Shown: positions 1-7,487, numbered from the stretch's first letter. The stretch: DNA of 18,744 nt from an uncultured Collinsella sp. (GCA_902478825.1 CABSMK010000015.1:1-18744), one strand, 5' to 3'. The notes: generated by a model not told the origin, from the sequence alone. Program-made: numbers and translations.

Positions 1-15
1 GTGTATAAGAGACAG
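1..15. other. Tn5/Nextera mosaic-end adapter remnant
   Basis: The first 15 bases, GTGTATAAGAGACAG, are identical to the last 15 bases of the 19-base Tn5 mosaic end used in tagmentation libraries. In the frame of the following gene they contain a TAA stop (6-8), yet coding sense is continuous from base 16 onward. This is best read as untrimmed library sequence at a contig end, not genomic DNA. Confidence 0.93.
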
Positions 16-17
16 CT

Positions 18-1505
18 TCGTTTGCGCAGGGCTCCTATGTGATGGGCGCCGCGCAGTTTGTGCTTTCGGAGCGTGTGTTTTCGCAGGTCGAGAACCGTGT
101 CGCCGAGCTTGCCGATACCTGCCGCGTGCTCGTGGTGGCGCGCGTGGACGGCTTTACACCCGATGGCGATATGGTGGGCGAGGCCGAGCCCGTGGGCTTT
201 GTGACCATCCGCGACGAGATTCGTACCTCGGCGGCCGAGACCATCGGCTACTTTAACGAGCAGGGTGTGACCCTCAACGTGATCAGTGGCGACGACCCGC
301 GTACGGTGTCGTCGATCGCGCGCGTGGTGGGCGTGCCGGGGGCGGACGCTTATGTGGACGCCACGACGCTCGATACGCCTGCCAAGCTCGATGCCGCAGT
401 GGACCGCTACCATGTCTTTGGTCGTGTGACCCCGCAGCAGAAGCGCGAGCTCGTACAGGCGCTCAAGCGCCGCGAGCACACCGTGGCCATGACGGGCGAC
501 GGCGTCAACGACGTGCTGGCGCTCAAGGAGGCCGACTGCTCCGTCGCCATGGCGGCCGGCTCCGATGCCGCGCGCAACGTGGCCGAGATCGTGCTCGTCG
601 ACAACGACTTTGCCTCGATGCCCGCCGTGGTGGCCGAGGGCCGTCGCTCCATCAACAACCTGCAGCGTTCGGCCTCGCTGTTCCTGACTAAGACGCTGTT
701 CTCGATGGGCCTTGCGGCGCTGTGCATCGCGCTGCCGCCGTACCCCTTCGAGCCCATCCAGATGACGCTCATCAACTTCTTCTGCATCGGCGCGCCGGGC
801 TTTGTGTTGGGCCTGGAGCCCAACAATGCTCGCGTGAAGCGTGCGTTTTTGACCAACGTACTCAAGCGTGCACTGCCGGCGTCGATTGCGGTCATTTTGG
901 CTGCGGCGCTCGATATCTTTGTGGCGCGCGTGTTTGGCTTTAGCCAGCTCACGCTGTCTACGATGTGCCTGCTTACGTCGTGCGCGGCGAGCGTCAGCCT
1001 GATCTGGCGCATCTCGCAGCCGCTCACACCCTTACGTGTGGTGCTCTTTGTGTTTGTAGTCGCCGGCATCTTGGTGGGCGTTATCGGATTCCCGGAGCTG
1101 CTGTCTATTGCCAACCTGTCGATGGGTCAGATGGTTATCTTGGCTGTCATCGTGGTCTTTACCTGCTCGGTGTTCTTTAAGCTTGCCACGATGATGGATT
1201 CGCTCAAGCCGCGTCGTCGTCATGCCGCAACTGGTTTTGGCCGCGGTGTGCGTGTCCGCCTGGGTCGCGGTGGCGGCAAGGTGAGCTCGACGGGTTCGAC
1301 GGCCGAGCGTTTTGCCAAGCGCGTCGCCGCCGATATGGCGCAGCGCCGCGAAGACCGCATCGTTCGCGAGGCCGAGGCCCGCGCACTCGAGGGCGTGGCC
1401 CAGGCCCAGCCCAAGATAAAGAAGAGTACCGGAGCCAAGCGCTCTCGCGTGACCAAGTCCGCCCAAGGCATCAAAGTCTCGATGCCAAGCAAAAAGAAAA
1501 AGTAG
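18..1505 (+). CDS. Cation-translocating P-type ATPase, C-terminal part (CtpE-like), 5'-truncated
   Basis: This is the C-terminal part of an HAD-type P-type ATPase, an integral membrane pump that moves a cation using ATP. The hinge motif TGDGVND lies at about residues 159-165 of the fragment, preceded by the end of the P-domain (SGDDPRT) and followed by NLQRSASLFLTKTLFS and several hydrophobic segments. The DKTGT phosphorylation site and the actuator domain lie upstream, off the contig. The resemblance to mycobacterial CtpE, linked to calcium, is from memory; the substrate cannot be read here. Coding sense runs back to base 16 (ASFAQGSYVMGAAQF), so the GTG at 39 is an internal codon and not a start. 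After the last membrane helix there is an unusual cytoplasmic tail of about 100 residues, rich in Arg and Lys, ending in a Lys cluster. Confidence 0.9.
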   Translation, partial: SFAQGSYVMGAAQFVLSERVFSQVENRVAELADTCRVLVVARVDGFTPDGDMVGEAEPVGFVTIRDEIRTSAAETIGYFNEQGVTLNVISGDDPRTVSSIARVVGVPGADAYVDATTLDTPAKLDAAVDRYHVFGRVTPQQKRELVQALKRREHTVAMTGDGVNDVLALKEADCSVAMAAGSDAARNVAEIVLVDNDFASMPAVVAEGRRSINNLQRSASLFLTKTLFSMGLAALCIALPPYPFEPIQMTLINFFCIGAPGFVLGLEPNNARVKRAFLTNVLKRALPASIAVILAAALDIFVARVFGFSQLTLSTMCLLTSCAASVSLIWRISQPLTPLRVVLFVFVVAGILVGVIGFPELLSIANLSMGQMVILAVIVVFTCSVFFKLATMMDSLKPRRRHAATGFGRGVRVRLGRGGGKVSSTGSTAERFAKRVAADMAQRREDRIVREAEARALEGVAQAQPKIKKSTGAKRSRVTKSAQGIKVSMPSKKKK

Positions 1506-1553
1506 CTACGCGCCCTGGCGATGTTGAATTGGTGCCTTGTTCCTGTGGGGCCG

Positions 1554-1568
1554 TGGCGATGTTATGCT
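1554..1568 (+). promoter_or_regulatory. Candidate extended -10 promoter for the zinc-ribbon gene
   Basis: TGTTATGCT at 1560-1568 fits an extended -10 element (TGN plus TATGCT), about 40 nt before the GTG start at 1609. No good -35 is present at 16-18 nt. The 10-base string TGGCGATGTT occurs at 1516-1525 and again at 1554-1563, where the second copy touches the -10. Prediction only. Confidence 0.35.
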
Positions 1569-1608
1569 CTAACCTCGATTGTTTGAATTGCTTCGAAAAG
1601 AGGATGCC

Positions 1609-2751
1609 GTGATCTGCCCGCATTGCCTTAAGACTATCGAGGACGGCGCCTCGTTCTGCCCCTACTGCAACGCCTATGTGGGTCCGGGCGATGGTCCCGA
1701 GCACACCGAGTTCGTGTTCTGTGAGGGCTGCGGTGCCCGTCTTTCTCCGCATGATCGTACGTGCCCCAAATGCGGACGCCCCGCTCCGGGTATCCTCTCC
1801 GAGGACGCGGCCGCATCCGACCTGGCAGCGGGCCGCACGGCAGGCTTTCCGCGCCTAACGCAAGAGCAGATCGATACCGAGGTGCCTCATGCGCCGGCCT
1901 CTGCCGCTGCGGTGCTTTCGGACGCCGCCGATCCTAACGAGACCTGCGTGCTGCCGGCTTTCGATAAGGATTTCGGCATCCCCAAGGTCGATATTCCCAC
2001 GCCCGTTTCCCTGCATGACGATGCTCAAAAACCCAAGCGCAAGGTGCATCCCGACGAGGACGCCTATCACAAGCACAAGCGTCATATTCCCAAGCCGCTC
2101 ATCGTCATCACGGTCCTTGCCGCCGTTTGCGGCGGTGCCTATTGGTTCGTGACGGCCGATCCCATGGGTGTCATGCCTGGCTTCTATGACCAGTTTGGTC
2201 AGGCCGCGCAGACGACCTTCCCTACGCGCCAAAAGGGCGAGGCGACTGAGGACGATACCAAGCAAGACGATTCTGCCGAGGTGGTCCAGGAAGAAACCGT
2301 GCTCACCGATGATCAGCTCTATACCAGGCTCGACGGTCTGTATCAGACCATCGTGTCCTACGGTGACGAGGACCAGATCGGCGAGGTCATCGATTCCTTT
2401 AACAACGGTTATCTCCGAACGCCGCTGTCCACCCGTCAGGAGCTGTCGCAGAGTGCCTACGCCCTGCGCGACCAGATCAAAAAGACGCAAGATGAGCTTA
2501 ACAACCTTAAGTATCAGGACGATACGGTCTATGCGGATGACCTCGCCCACTTAAAGCAGCTTGCCGAGTGGATGTATGAGCGCGTCGACGTAATCTGCCA
2601 GAGCTGGGATATCTCGCTGGCCATTCCCGATGGCGAGTCGATGAGTTCCCACCAAAGCGAGATCCTGGCGCCCATCGCACAGGGCGGCAACAGCGCGCTG
2701 AATCAGTACGACGCCAACGTGGGCTCCTGGAAGCCGCAGCAGCGTTCCTAA
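1609..2751 (+). CDS. Zinc-ribbon membrane protein of unknown function
   Basis: A 380-residue protein whose function I do not recognise. Two zinc ribbons sit at the N-terminus: Cys3/6 with Cys17/20, and Cys38/41 with Cys52/55. A Pro/Asp-rich linker and a basic stretch (KHKRHIPK) follow, then one membrane helix at about 163-184. The remaining roughly 195 residues are hydrophilic, partly coiled-coil-like, and should lie outside the cell by the positive-inside rule. The GTG start at 1609 is preferred because AAGAGGA (1598-1604) lies just before it and the ribbon begins at residue 2; a TTG at 1579 in the same frame lacks such a site. It is flanked by its own candidate promoter and by the cyclophilin promoter, so it is probably monocistronic. 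A membrane-linked sensor or assembly role is a guess. Confidence 0.85.
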   Translation: MICPHCLKTIEDGASFCPYCNAYVGPGDGPEHTEFVFCEGCGARLSPHDRTCPKCGRPAPGILSEDAAASDLAAGRTAGFPRLTQEQIDTEVPHAPASAAAVLSDAADPNETCVLPAFDKDFGIPKVDIPTPVSLHDDAQKPKRKVHPDEDAYHKHKRHIPKPLIVITVLAAVCGGAYWFVTADPMGVMPGFYDQFGQAAQTTFPTRQKGEATEDDTKQDDSAEVVQEETVLTDDQLYTRLDGLYQTIVSYGDEDQIGEVIDSFNNGYLRTPLSTRQELSQSAYALRDQIKKTQDELNNLKYQDDTVYADDLAHLKQLAEWMYERVDVICQSWDISLAIPDGESMSSHQSEILAPIAQGGNSALNQYDANVGSWKPQQRS

Positions 2752-2789
2752 AATTAGTTCGCCATAGTCGGCATAACCTACGTGCGCAA

Positions 2790-2819
2790 TTGATGTAAGC
2801 GCATGCTTATTGCTACAAT
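2790..2819 (+). promoter_or_regulatory. Sigma70-type promoter of the cyclophilin-TPR pair
   Basis: TTGATG (2790-2795), an 18-nt spacer and TACAAT (2814-2819), with TGC before the -10 as in an extended -10. Transcription would start near 2826, about 33 nt before the ATG at 2859. The spacer holds an interrupted inverted repeat, TAAGC-GCAT-GCTTA (2796-2809), that could be an operator. Confidence 0.7.
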
Positions 2820-2858
2820 TCGTACAAATATGCTTTAAACGCACGAGGAAGGAACCAC

Positions 2859-3401
2859 ATGTTTGGTTTTAAGAAAGAGCTCTACACGCCCGAGTATCAG
2901 CTTGCCGGCGACGAGTGCGCCGTTATCGAGACGTCGAAGGGTACCATCAAGGTCAAGTTTGACGGTGAGGGCGCTCCCATTCATGTCGCGAACTTCTGCG
3001 AGCTTTCCACGATGGGTTTCTATGATGGCCTTAAATTCCATCGCTATGTGCCCGGTTTTGTCATTCAGGGCGGCGACCCCAATACCCGCGATATGTCCGG
3101 CGCCGACGTCGCTGCCGGTCTTGAGGGCCCCGACGGCATGCCCGGTACCGGTGGCCCCGGCTACTGCATCAAGGGCGAGTTTGCCACCAATCCGCGCAAC
3201 AGCCATGTCGATGGTGCCCTTGCCATGGCACGCTCCATGGACCCCGATTCCGCGGGTTCGCAGTTCTACTTCTGCTTGGGTGCCCAGCATAACCTCGATT
3301 CCGGGTACACCGTCTTTGGTACCACGGTCGAGGGTCTCGATGTGATTTCGCAGCTGCGTGCCGGCGACGAGATCGTCCATGTCGAGATCGTTCACGAGTA
3401 A
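2859..3401 (+). CDS. Peptidyl-prolyl cis-trans isomerase, cyclophilin type
   Basis: A 180-residue single-domain cyclophilin that catalyses cis-trans isomerisation of Xaa-Pro bonds during protein folding. The signature FHRYVPGFVIQGGDP covers residues 60-74 and includes Arg62, the equivalent of catalytic Arg55 in human CypA, and Gln70. GSQFYF is at 133-138, and HNLDSGYTVFG (144-154) forms the pocket wall with Leu where CypA has Trp121, as is usual in bacterial members. There is no signal peptide or membrane helix, so it should act in the cytoplasm. An insertion rich in Gly, Pro and Asp (about 80-101) precedes the core. GAGGAAGGA (2844-2852) supports the ATG at 2859. A clear promoter lies upstream, and the TPR gene begins 11 nt after the stop, so the two are probably cotranscribed. 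Confidence 0.95.
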   Translation: MFGFKKELYTPEYQLAGDECAVIETSKGTIKVKFDGEGAPIHVANFCELSTMGFYDGLKFHRYVPGFVIQGGDPNTRDMSGADVAAGLEGPDGMPGTGGPGYCIKGEFATNPRNSHVDGALAMARSMDPDSAGSQFYFCLGAQHNLDSGYTVFGTTVEGLDVISQLRAGDEIVHVEIVHE

Positions 3402-3412
3402 AGGGGACTTCC

Positions 3413-4717
3413 TTGAATAGCCAGCTGATCCAACAGGGCCGCGCCGCTTACCGCGCGGGTGATTTTTCCGCTGCAGCCCAGATGCTTGGGGCGGCAAAAA
3501 CTCCCGATGAGATTATGGGCGAGGCCGATCATCTTCGTGGCAACGCCTTGATGCACCTGGGCATGTATGCCGAGGCCGCCGAGGCCTATGCCGCCGCCCT
3601 CAACGACGGCACCTATGGCAAGCGCGGCGCGCTGCTCACCAACCGCGGCAAGGCACTCGCCGCCGTGGGCGACTACACAACGGCCGCTCAGGCGTTCTCT
3701 GCTGCTACGCAGGATGCTTCTTATGCCACGCCGTTCAAGGCCTATCTGGGCCTGGGTAACGCGCTGTTCCAGTCGGGCGACTATGCCAACGCGGGTACTG
3801 CCTTCCGTCAGGCCGCCATCGACGGCGCCAATCCGGCTCCTGCCGCCGCACTCGGCGAGCTTGGCCGTTGCTTCATTAAGCTCGGCCGTCCGGCGGATGC
3901 CGTGGAGACCTACCGCACGGCTATCGACTTTGCCGGCCCCCGCGACGATACGCGTGCGCTCAACGCCGGCATGGGTCAGGCACTTTCTGCCGCCGGCCGT
4001 CCCTCCGACGCACTCGACGCCTTTAACGCCGCTACTGCCGATGGCATCTACCAGCTCACCTCCGAGCAGGCCGATGAGCTTGCCCGCGTGCACGATTCGC
4101 TTGCCGCGCTGTCTGCCCAGACGGCTATGGCCACGGCTCCGGCGCCCGCGATGGACGCTCCTGCCGTCGATCCGCTCGATCCTACGGGCGCGACCGGTCA
4201 GTTTATGCCCGATCCCTCGGACACCGGCTTCTTTACGCTGTCCGAGTCCGAGATGGTCCAGCAGGACCGTCAGGACCGTAAGCAGGCCAAGGTCCGTCGT
4301 CGCCATCGCCACACGGGTCTCAAAGTCTTCATCGTGCTGCTTCTGCTCATTTTGATCGCCGCGGGCGGTCTGGGCTTTGCCTACACGCGCGGCTTTGGCT
4401 TCCCGTCCCAGGAGTCTGTCGTTACCGATCTGTTCCAGGCTGCCGGCGACGGTGACACCGCAAAGGCCGAGTCTTGCCTGGCCTCGAGCCTGTCCGAGGA
4501 CGCCAAGTCGATGATCATCTCCTCGATTCCGCAGGGTGCCACCGTGTCCGTCGAGGGCATGGATCAGTCCATGACCGAGACGACCGCCAAGGTTATGGCA
4601 TCGCTGTCCAAGGGCGGCGAGCAGGAGTACACCGTCAAATTCGTGCGCTCCGATAACCATATCGGCTGGGCCGTTTCCTCGCTCGATATGGATTTCTCGG
4701 CTGCTGACAACCAGTAG
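3413..4717 (+). CDS. TPR-repeat membrane protein of unknown function
   Basis: A 434-residue protein. Residues 1 to about 235 are helical, Ala-rich tetratricopeptide-like repeats (patterns such as GNALFQSGDYANAGTAFRQA and GRPADAVETYRTAI), a fold that normally binds protein partners. A Pro/Ala/Asp linker and a basic patch (RKQAKVRRRHRH) lead into one membrane helix at about 305-325. The last 100 residues (VVTDLFQAAGDGDTAKAESC onward) resemble the small extracytoplasmic DUF4878/NTF2-like folds, so the likely topology is TPR inside and C-terminal domain outside. The start is TTG at 3413 with AAAGGGGA (3399-3406) upstream; no better ATG is near. Same operon as the cyclophilin and directly upstream of mreB, so a link to envelope growth is possible but unproven. 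Confidence 0.88.
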   Translation: MNSQLIQQGRAAYRAGDFSAAAQMLGAAKTPDEIMGEADHLRGNALMHLGMYAEAAEAYAAALNDGTYGKRGALLTNRGKALAAVGDYTTAAQAFSAATQDASYATPFKAYLGLGNALFQSGDYANAGTAFRQAAIDGANPAPAAALGELGRCFIKLGRPADAVETYRTAIDFAGPRDDTRALNAGMGQALSAAGRPSDALDAFNAATADGIYQLTSEQADELARVHDSLAALSAQTAMATAPAPAMDAPAVDPLDPTGATGQFMPDPSDTGFFTLSESEMVQQDRQDRKQAKVRRRHRHTGLKVFIVLLLLILIAAGGLGFAYTRGFGFPSQESVVTDLFQAAGDGDTAKAESCLASSLSEDAKSMIISSIPQGATVSVEGMDQSMTETTAKVMASLSKGGEQEYTVKFVRSDNHIGWAVSSLDMDFSAADNQ

Positions 4718-4739
4718 TGACCTTATGGGATTTAGCTTT

Positions 4740-4772
4740 GCCCGGCGCTTCACCGCAAGTGAGGTGCCGGGC
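4740..4772 (+). terminator. Strong hairpin after the TPR gene, weak terminator
   Basis: A 14-pair stem (12 Watson-Crick, 2 G-U) with arms 4740-4753 and 4759-4772 and loop CGCAA. It lies 23 nt after the TPR stop codon. Only TTGCGC follows, with no real T tract, so termination may be partial. The outer 7 bp (GCCCGGC/GCCGGGC) are the same as in the strong terminator at 18547. Confidence 0.5.
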
Positions 4773-4787
4773 TTGCGCTAGTATGAT
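4759..4787 (+). promoter_or_regulatory. Candidate mreB promoter
   Basis: TATGAT at 4782-4787 is a good -10 hexamer. At 17 nt spacing the -35 position reads GTGAGG (4759-4764), a poor match that lies in the right arm of the hairpin. Transcription would start near 4794, about 39 nt before the mreB start. TAGTAT at 4779-4784 is an overlapping alternative -10. Confidence 0.4.
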
Positions 4788-4832
4788 GAGCTAGTAGTTT
4801 TCCAGCAATCATCCAACACATCAGGAGTTGCG

Positions 4833-5876
4833 TTGTTTTCTTTGATGGATATGTTCTTCGGTAGCTATGCGGGCGATCTTGCCATCGACCTCGGCACCGC
4901 AAATACGCTTGTCTCCGTGCGCGGCAAGGGCATCGTCATTCGCGAGCCCTCTGTTGTCGCCATCGACAAGAACGACGAGCGCATCCTGGCGGTCGGTATC
5001 GAGGCAAAGCGCATGCTCGGCCGTACGCCCGGCAACATCGTGGCCGTTCGTCCCCTGAAGGACGGCGTCATCGCCGACTTCGATGTTACCGAGGCCATGC
5101 TCCGCTACTTTATCGACAAGGCGTCCGAGAAGCGCTATCCGTGGACCCCGCGTCCGCGCGTTGTCGTCTGCGTCCCCTCCGGTGTCACGTCGGTCGAGAA
5201 GCGTGCCGTATTTGAGGCCACGATCCAGGCTGGCGCTCGCCAGGCCTACCTGATCGAAGAGCCCATGGCTGCCGCTATCGGCGCCGATCTGCCCGTCGAG
5301 GAACCCACCGGCTCCATGGTCATCGACATCGGCGGCGGTACCACCGAGGTTGCCGTTATTGCTATGGGCGGCATCGTCGTCTCGCAGTCCATCCGTATTG
5401 CCGGCGACGAGTTCGATCAGGCTATCCTCACGCACGTTCGAGATGCCTACAACCTGGCCATCGGCGAGCGTACGGCAGAGGACATCAAGATCAAGGTCGG
5501 TTCCGCCGTGCCGCTCAAGGACGAGCTCGACGTCGAGGTCAACGGCCGCGACGTGATCACCGGTCTGCCCAAGACCGTACGCATCGAGAGCGAGGAGATT
5601 CGTCGCGCACTCAACAAGCCGCTCGACGAGATGGCCAAGGCCGTCAAGGACGCACTCGATGCCACGCCGCCCGATCTTGCCTCGGACCTTATGTACTATG
5701 GCATATTGCTGACCGGTGGCGGCGCGCTGCTGCGCGGTCTCGACGTGCGCCTGCGCGATGAGACCGGCGTTTCGGTCAACGTCAGCCCCACGGCGCTCGA
5801 TAACGTCGTTAACGGCTGTGCCCGCGTGCTCGAGGCCAATGCGTTTGATGGCGGCTTCGTCCAGACCAATGCTTAA
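4833..5876 (+). CDS. mreB: Rod shape-determining protein MreB
   Basis: A 347-residue bacterial actin, the usual MreB length. It polymerises on the inner face of the membrane and guides the elongation machinery. Nucleotide-binding motifs are visible: phosphate-1 DLAIDLGTANT (15-25), phosphate-2 IDIGGGTTEVAVI (164-176) and the adenosine motif LTGGGALLRGLD near residue 295. The short hydrophobic/aromatic N-terminus (FSLMDMFF) fits a membrane-contacting segment. TTG at 4833 is the likely start, because TCAGGAG (4821-4827) is well placed for it and too far from the in-frame ATG at 4845. First gene of a run with mreC, mreD, mrdA and rodA, all closely spaced. Confidence 0.97.
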   Translation: MFSLMDMFFGSYAGDLAIDLGTANTLVSVRGKGIVIREPSVVAIDKNDERILAVGIEAKRMLGRTPGNIVAVRPLKDGVIADFDVTEAMLRYFIDKASEKRYPWTPRPRVVVCVPSGVTSVEKRAVFEATIQAGARQAYLIEEPMAAAIGADLPVEEPTGSMVIDIGGGTTEVAVIAMGGIVVSQSIRIAGDEFDQAILTHVRDAYNLAIGERTAEDIKIKVGSAVPLKDELDVEVNGRDVITGLPKTVRIESEEIRRALNKPLDEMAKAVKDALDATPPDLASDLMYYGILLTGGGALLRGLDVRLRDETGVSVNVSPTALDNVVNGCARVLEANAFDGGFVQTNA

Positions 5877-5897
5877 TTTCCAAAAGGTGGATTCCAT

Positions 5898-6896
5898 TTG
5901 GCACGATCTTCGGGTTTCTCCACAAATCTGAATACCAAGCGACAATCAACGGGTATGCGCCCGTTGATTGTTTTCAGCCTGATTTCGGTGTTGCTGCTCA
6001 CGTTTTACATCCGCGAGGGCGAGGCAGGACCGATTCATGCCGTGCGTTCGGGCGTAACGACGATTACCTCGCCGGTGCGCTTTGTGGGTTCGGCTGTGGC
6101 GGCTCCCTTCAATGCGATCGGCAACGTGTTCTCTAACCTTACGGCGTCGCAGGACACGCTTGACGAGCTTAAGAAGCAAAACGAGGAACTGACCTCTAAG
6201 GTTGCTGAGCTCTCCGAGGCTCAAAAGACCGCTGAGCGTCTGGAGGGGCTGGTCGGCCTGCAGTCGACCTACAACCTCAAATCGACCGCTGCTCGTATCG
6301 TTGGTGCCTCTGGCGATGCCTGGACCTCGACCGTTACCATCGACAAGGGCTCTGCCGACGGCCTTACCATCAACATGCCCGTGACGAGTTCTGCCGGTGT
6401 TATCGGCCAGATTATCGAGGTATCGGCCAAAACGTCGACTGTGCGCTTGATTGGCGACGAGAACTCGGGCGTGTCCGCCATGGTGCAGGACACGCGCGCC
6501 CAGGGCATGCTGCAGGGTCAGGCTGACGGCACGCTGCGTCTTGAGTACGTGAGCGTCGACTCCGATGTTAAGGTTGGCGACATCATCGTGACCTCGGGCA
6601 TCGGTGGCGTGTTCCCCAAGGGTCTACCGCTCGGCACCGTCTCGTCGGTTGAGAAATCGGCAAACGATGTGTACTACACCATTGTGGTGCGCGCCCAGAC
6701 GACGGCCGAGAACAACGAGGAAGTGCTGGTCATTACCTCGCTGACCGACGAACAGTCGGCCTCGGATGAGGACGTGAGCACGGCCAACAGCACGCCGCAG
6801 GGAACGTCGCGCGATGCTGCGACCAAGACGAAGGACGAGAGCTCGGATGACAGTTCCGACACGTCCGAGACGACCGATTCCGGCTCGAGCGAATAG
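5898..6896 (+). CDS. mreC: Cell shape-determining protein MreC
   Basis: A 332-residue bitopic membrane protein that scaffolds and activates the RodA-PBP2 complex outside the membrane. Order: short basic cytoplasmic N-terminus, membrane helix about 22-38, coiled coil about 82-118 (heptads in LDELKKQNEELTSKVAELSE), the paired beta domains about 128-282 with the family motif DENSGVSAMVQD near 187, and a Ser/Thr/Asp/Glu-rich low-complexity tail from 283 on. The TTG at 5898 is chosen for its AAAAGGTGG site (5882-5890). An in-frame ATG at 5955 would also keep the helix but has only a weak upstream site, and it falls in the loop of a perfect 12-bp hairpin (see 5942-5974). The gene follows mreB by 21 nt. 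Confidence 0.95.
   Translation: MARSSGFSTNLNTKRQSTGMRPLIVFSLISVLLLTFYIREGEAGPIHAVRSGVTTITSPVRFVGSAVAAPFNAIGNVFSNLTASQDTLDELKKQNEELTSKVAELSEAQKTAERLEGLVGLQSTYNLKSTAARIVGASGDAWTSTVTIDKGSADGLTINMPVTSSAGVIGQIIEVSAKTSTVRLIGDENSGVSAMVQDTRAQGMLQGQADGTLRLEYVSVDSDVKVGDIIVTSGIGGVFPKGLPLGTVSSVEKSANDVYYTIVVRAQTTAENNEEVLVITSLTDEQSASDEDVSTANSTPQGTSRDAATKTKDESSDDSSDTSETTDSGSSE
5942..5974 (+). terminator. Perfect 12-bp hairpin with T run inside mreC, possible attenuator
   Basis: ACAATCAACGGG (5942-5953), loop TATGCG (5954-5959), then the exact reverse complement CCCGTTGATTGT (5960-5971), followed by TTT, so that 5971-5974 reads TTTT. It spans codons 15-25 of mreC. The geometry is that of an intrinsic terminator, although the T run is short. 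Whether it stops transcription, controls translation or binds a protein cannot be told from sequence. Confidence 0.5.
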
Positions 6897-6907
6897 GGGG
6901 CATGTCC

Positions 6908-7474
6908 ATGGATCTACACGAGCAGGGGATGAGCTCCCGCACGTTTGTGATCGCCGCCATTGTGTGCGTGCTGCTGCAGGCAGGCCTGGCACCGCAGATC
7001 TCCATTGCGGGCGGTCGCGTCAACTTCATGATTATCCTGGTGTGCCTAAGCGTGTTCTCGGGCGACCCGACCCGTGCCGTCGTGTGCGGTTTTTGCAGCG
7101 GCTTGTTCTATGACCTGTCCGCTGCCGTGCCGGTGGGCGTTATGTCGCTCCTGCTGACCGTGGGTTCTTTTGCCCTGGTGCACAGCGCCGTCGGTCAGAC
7201 GGGCGGTACCCCGAGTGCGCGCGGCGTCACTGTGGGCGCCTTTGCGCTCGTCATTAATGTGATCTACAGCATCATCTTGCTGTTTATGGGTTTGGAGACG
7301 AGCTTTGTCGTGGCGTTCTTCGGCCATGCGCTGCCGTCCTCGATCCTGACGGGTCTGGTTGCCATTCCGTTTTTGATGTCCGGCGTCGTGCCGCAGTCCG
7401 GCTATGGATTCTCCGCACGTGGCGGACGCCAGGCGGGTATGCGCTTTAAGCCCAAGACCCGCAAGCTCAAATAG
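6908..7474 (+). CDS. mreD: Rod shape-determining protein MreD
   Basis: About 188 residues and very hydrophobic, with roughly five membrane helices, as expected for MreD, the integral membrane partner of MreC. Visible family features include the small N-terminal helix (FVIAAIVCVLLQAGLAPQIS), the NFMIILV segment and the GFCSGLFYDL motif. A short basic tail (FKPKTRKLK) ends the protein. The start is ambiguous: ATG at 6902 lies one base after the GGGGG Shine-Dalgarno run (6896-6900), too close, whereas ATG at 6908 has the normal 7-nt spacing and is preferred. The gene starts 11 nt after mreC and ends 13 nt before mrdA. Sequence identity between MreD proteins is low, so the call also rests on position. 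Confidence 0.92.
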   Translation: MDLHEQGMSSRTFVIAAIVCVLLQAGLAPQISIAGGRVNFMIILVCLSVFSGDPTRAVVCGFCSGLFYDLSAAVPVGVMSLLLTVGSFALVHSAVGQTGGTPSARGVTVGAFALVINVIYSIILLFMGLETSFVVAFFGHALPSSILTGLVAIPFLMSGVVPQSGYGFSARGGRQAGMRFKPKTRKLK

Positions 7475-7487
7475 GGGAGGCCCGTAG

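Noticed and set aside
39..41. GTG at 39 as the start of the first gene
   Set aside because: Coding sense with ATPase-like residues continues upstream to base 16; the gene is truncated by the contig end, and the stop before it lies in adapter sequence.
3392..4753. Open frame of 453 codons on the minus strand opposite the TPR gene
   Set aside because: The + strand frame has TPR periodicity, a membrane helix and a ribosome site, while the antisense frame shows low-complexity Gly/Arg composition only.
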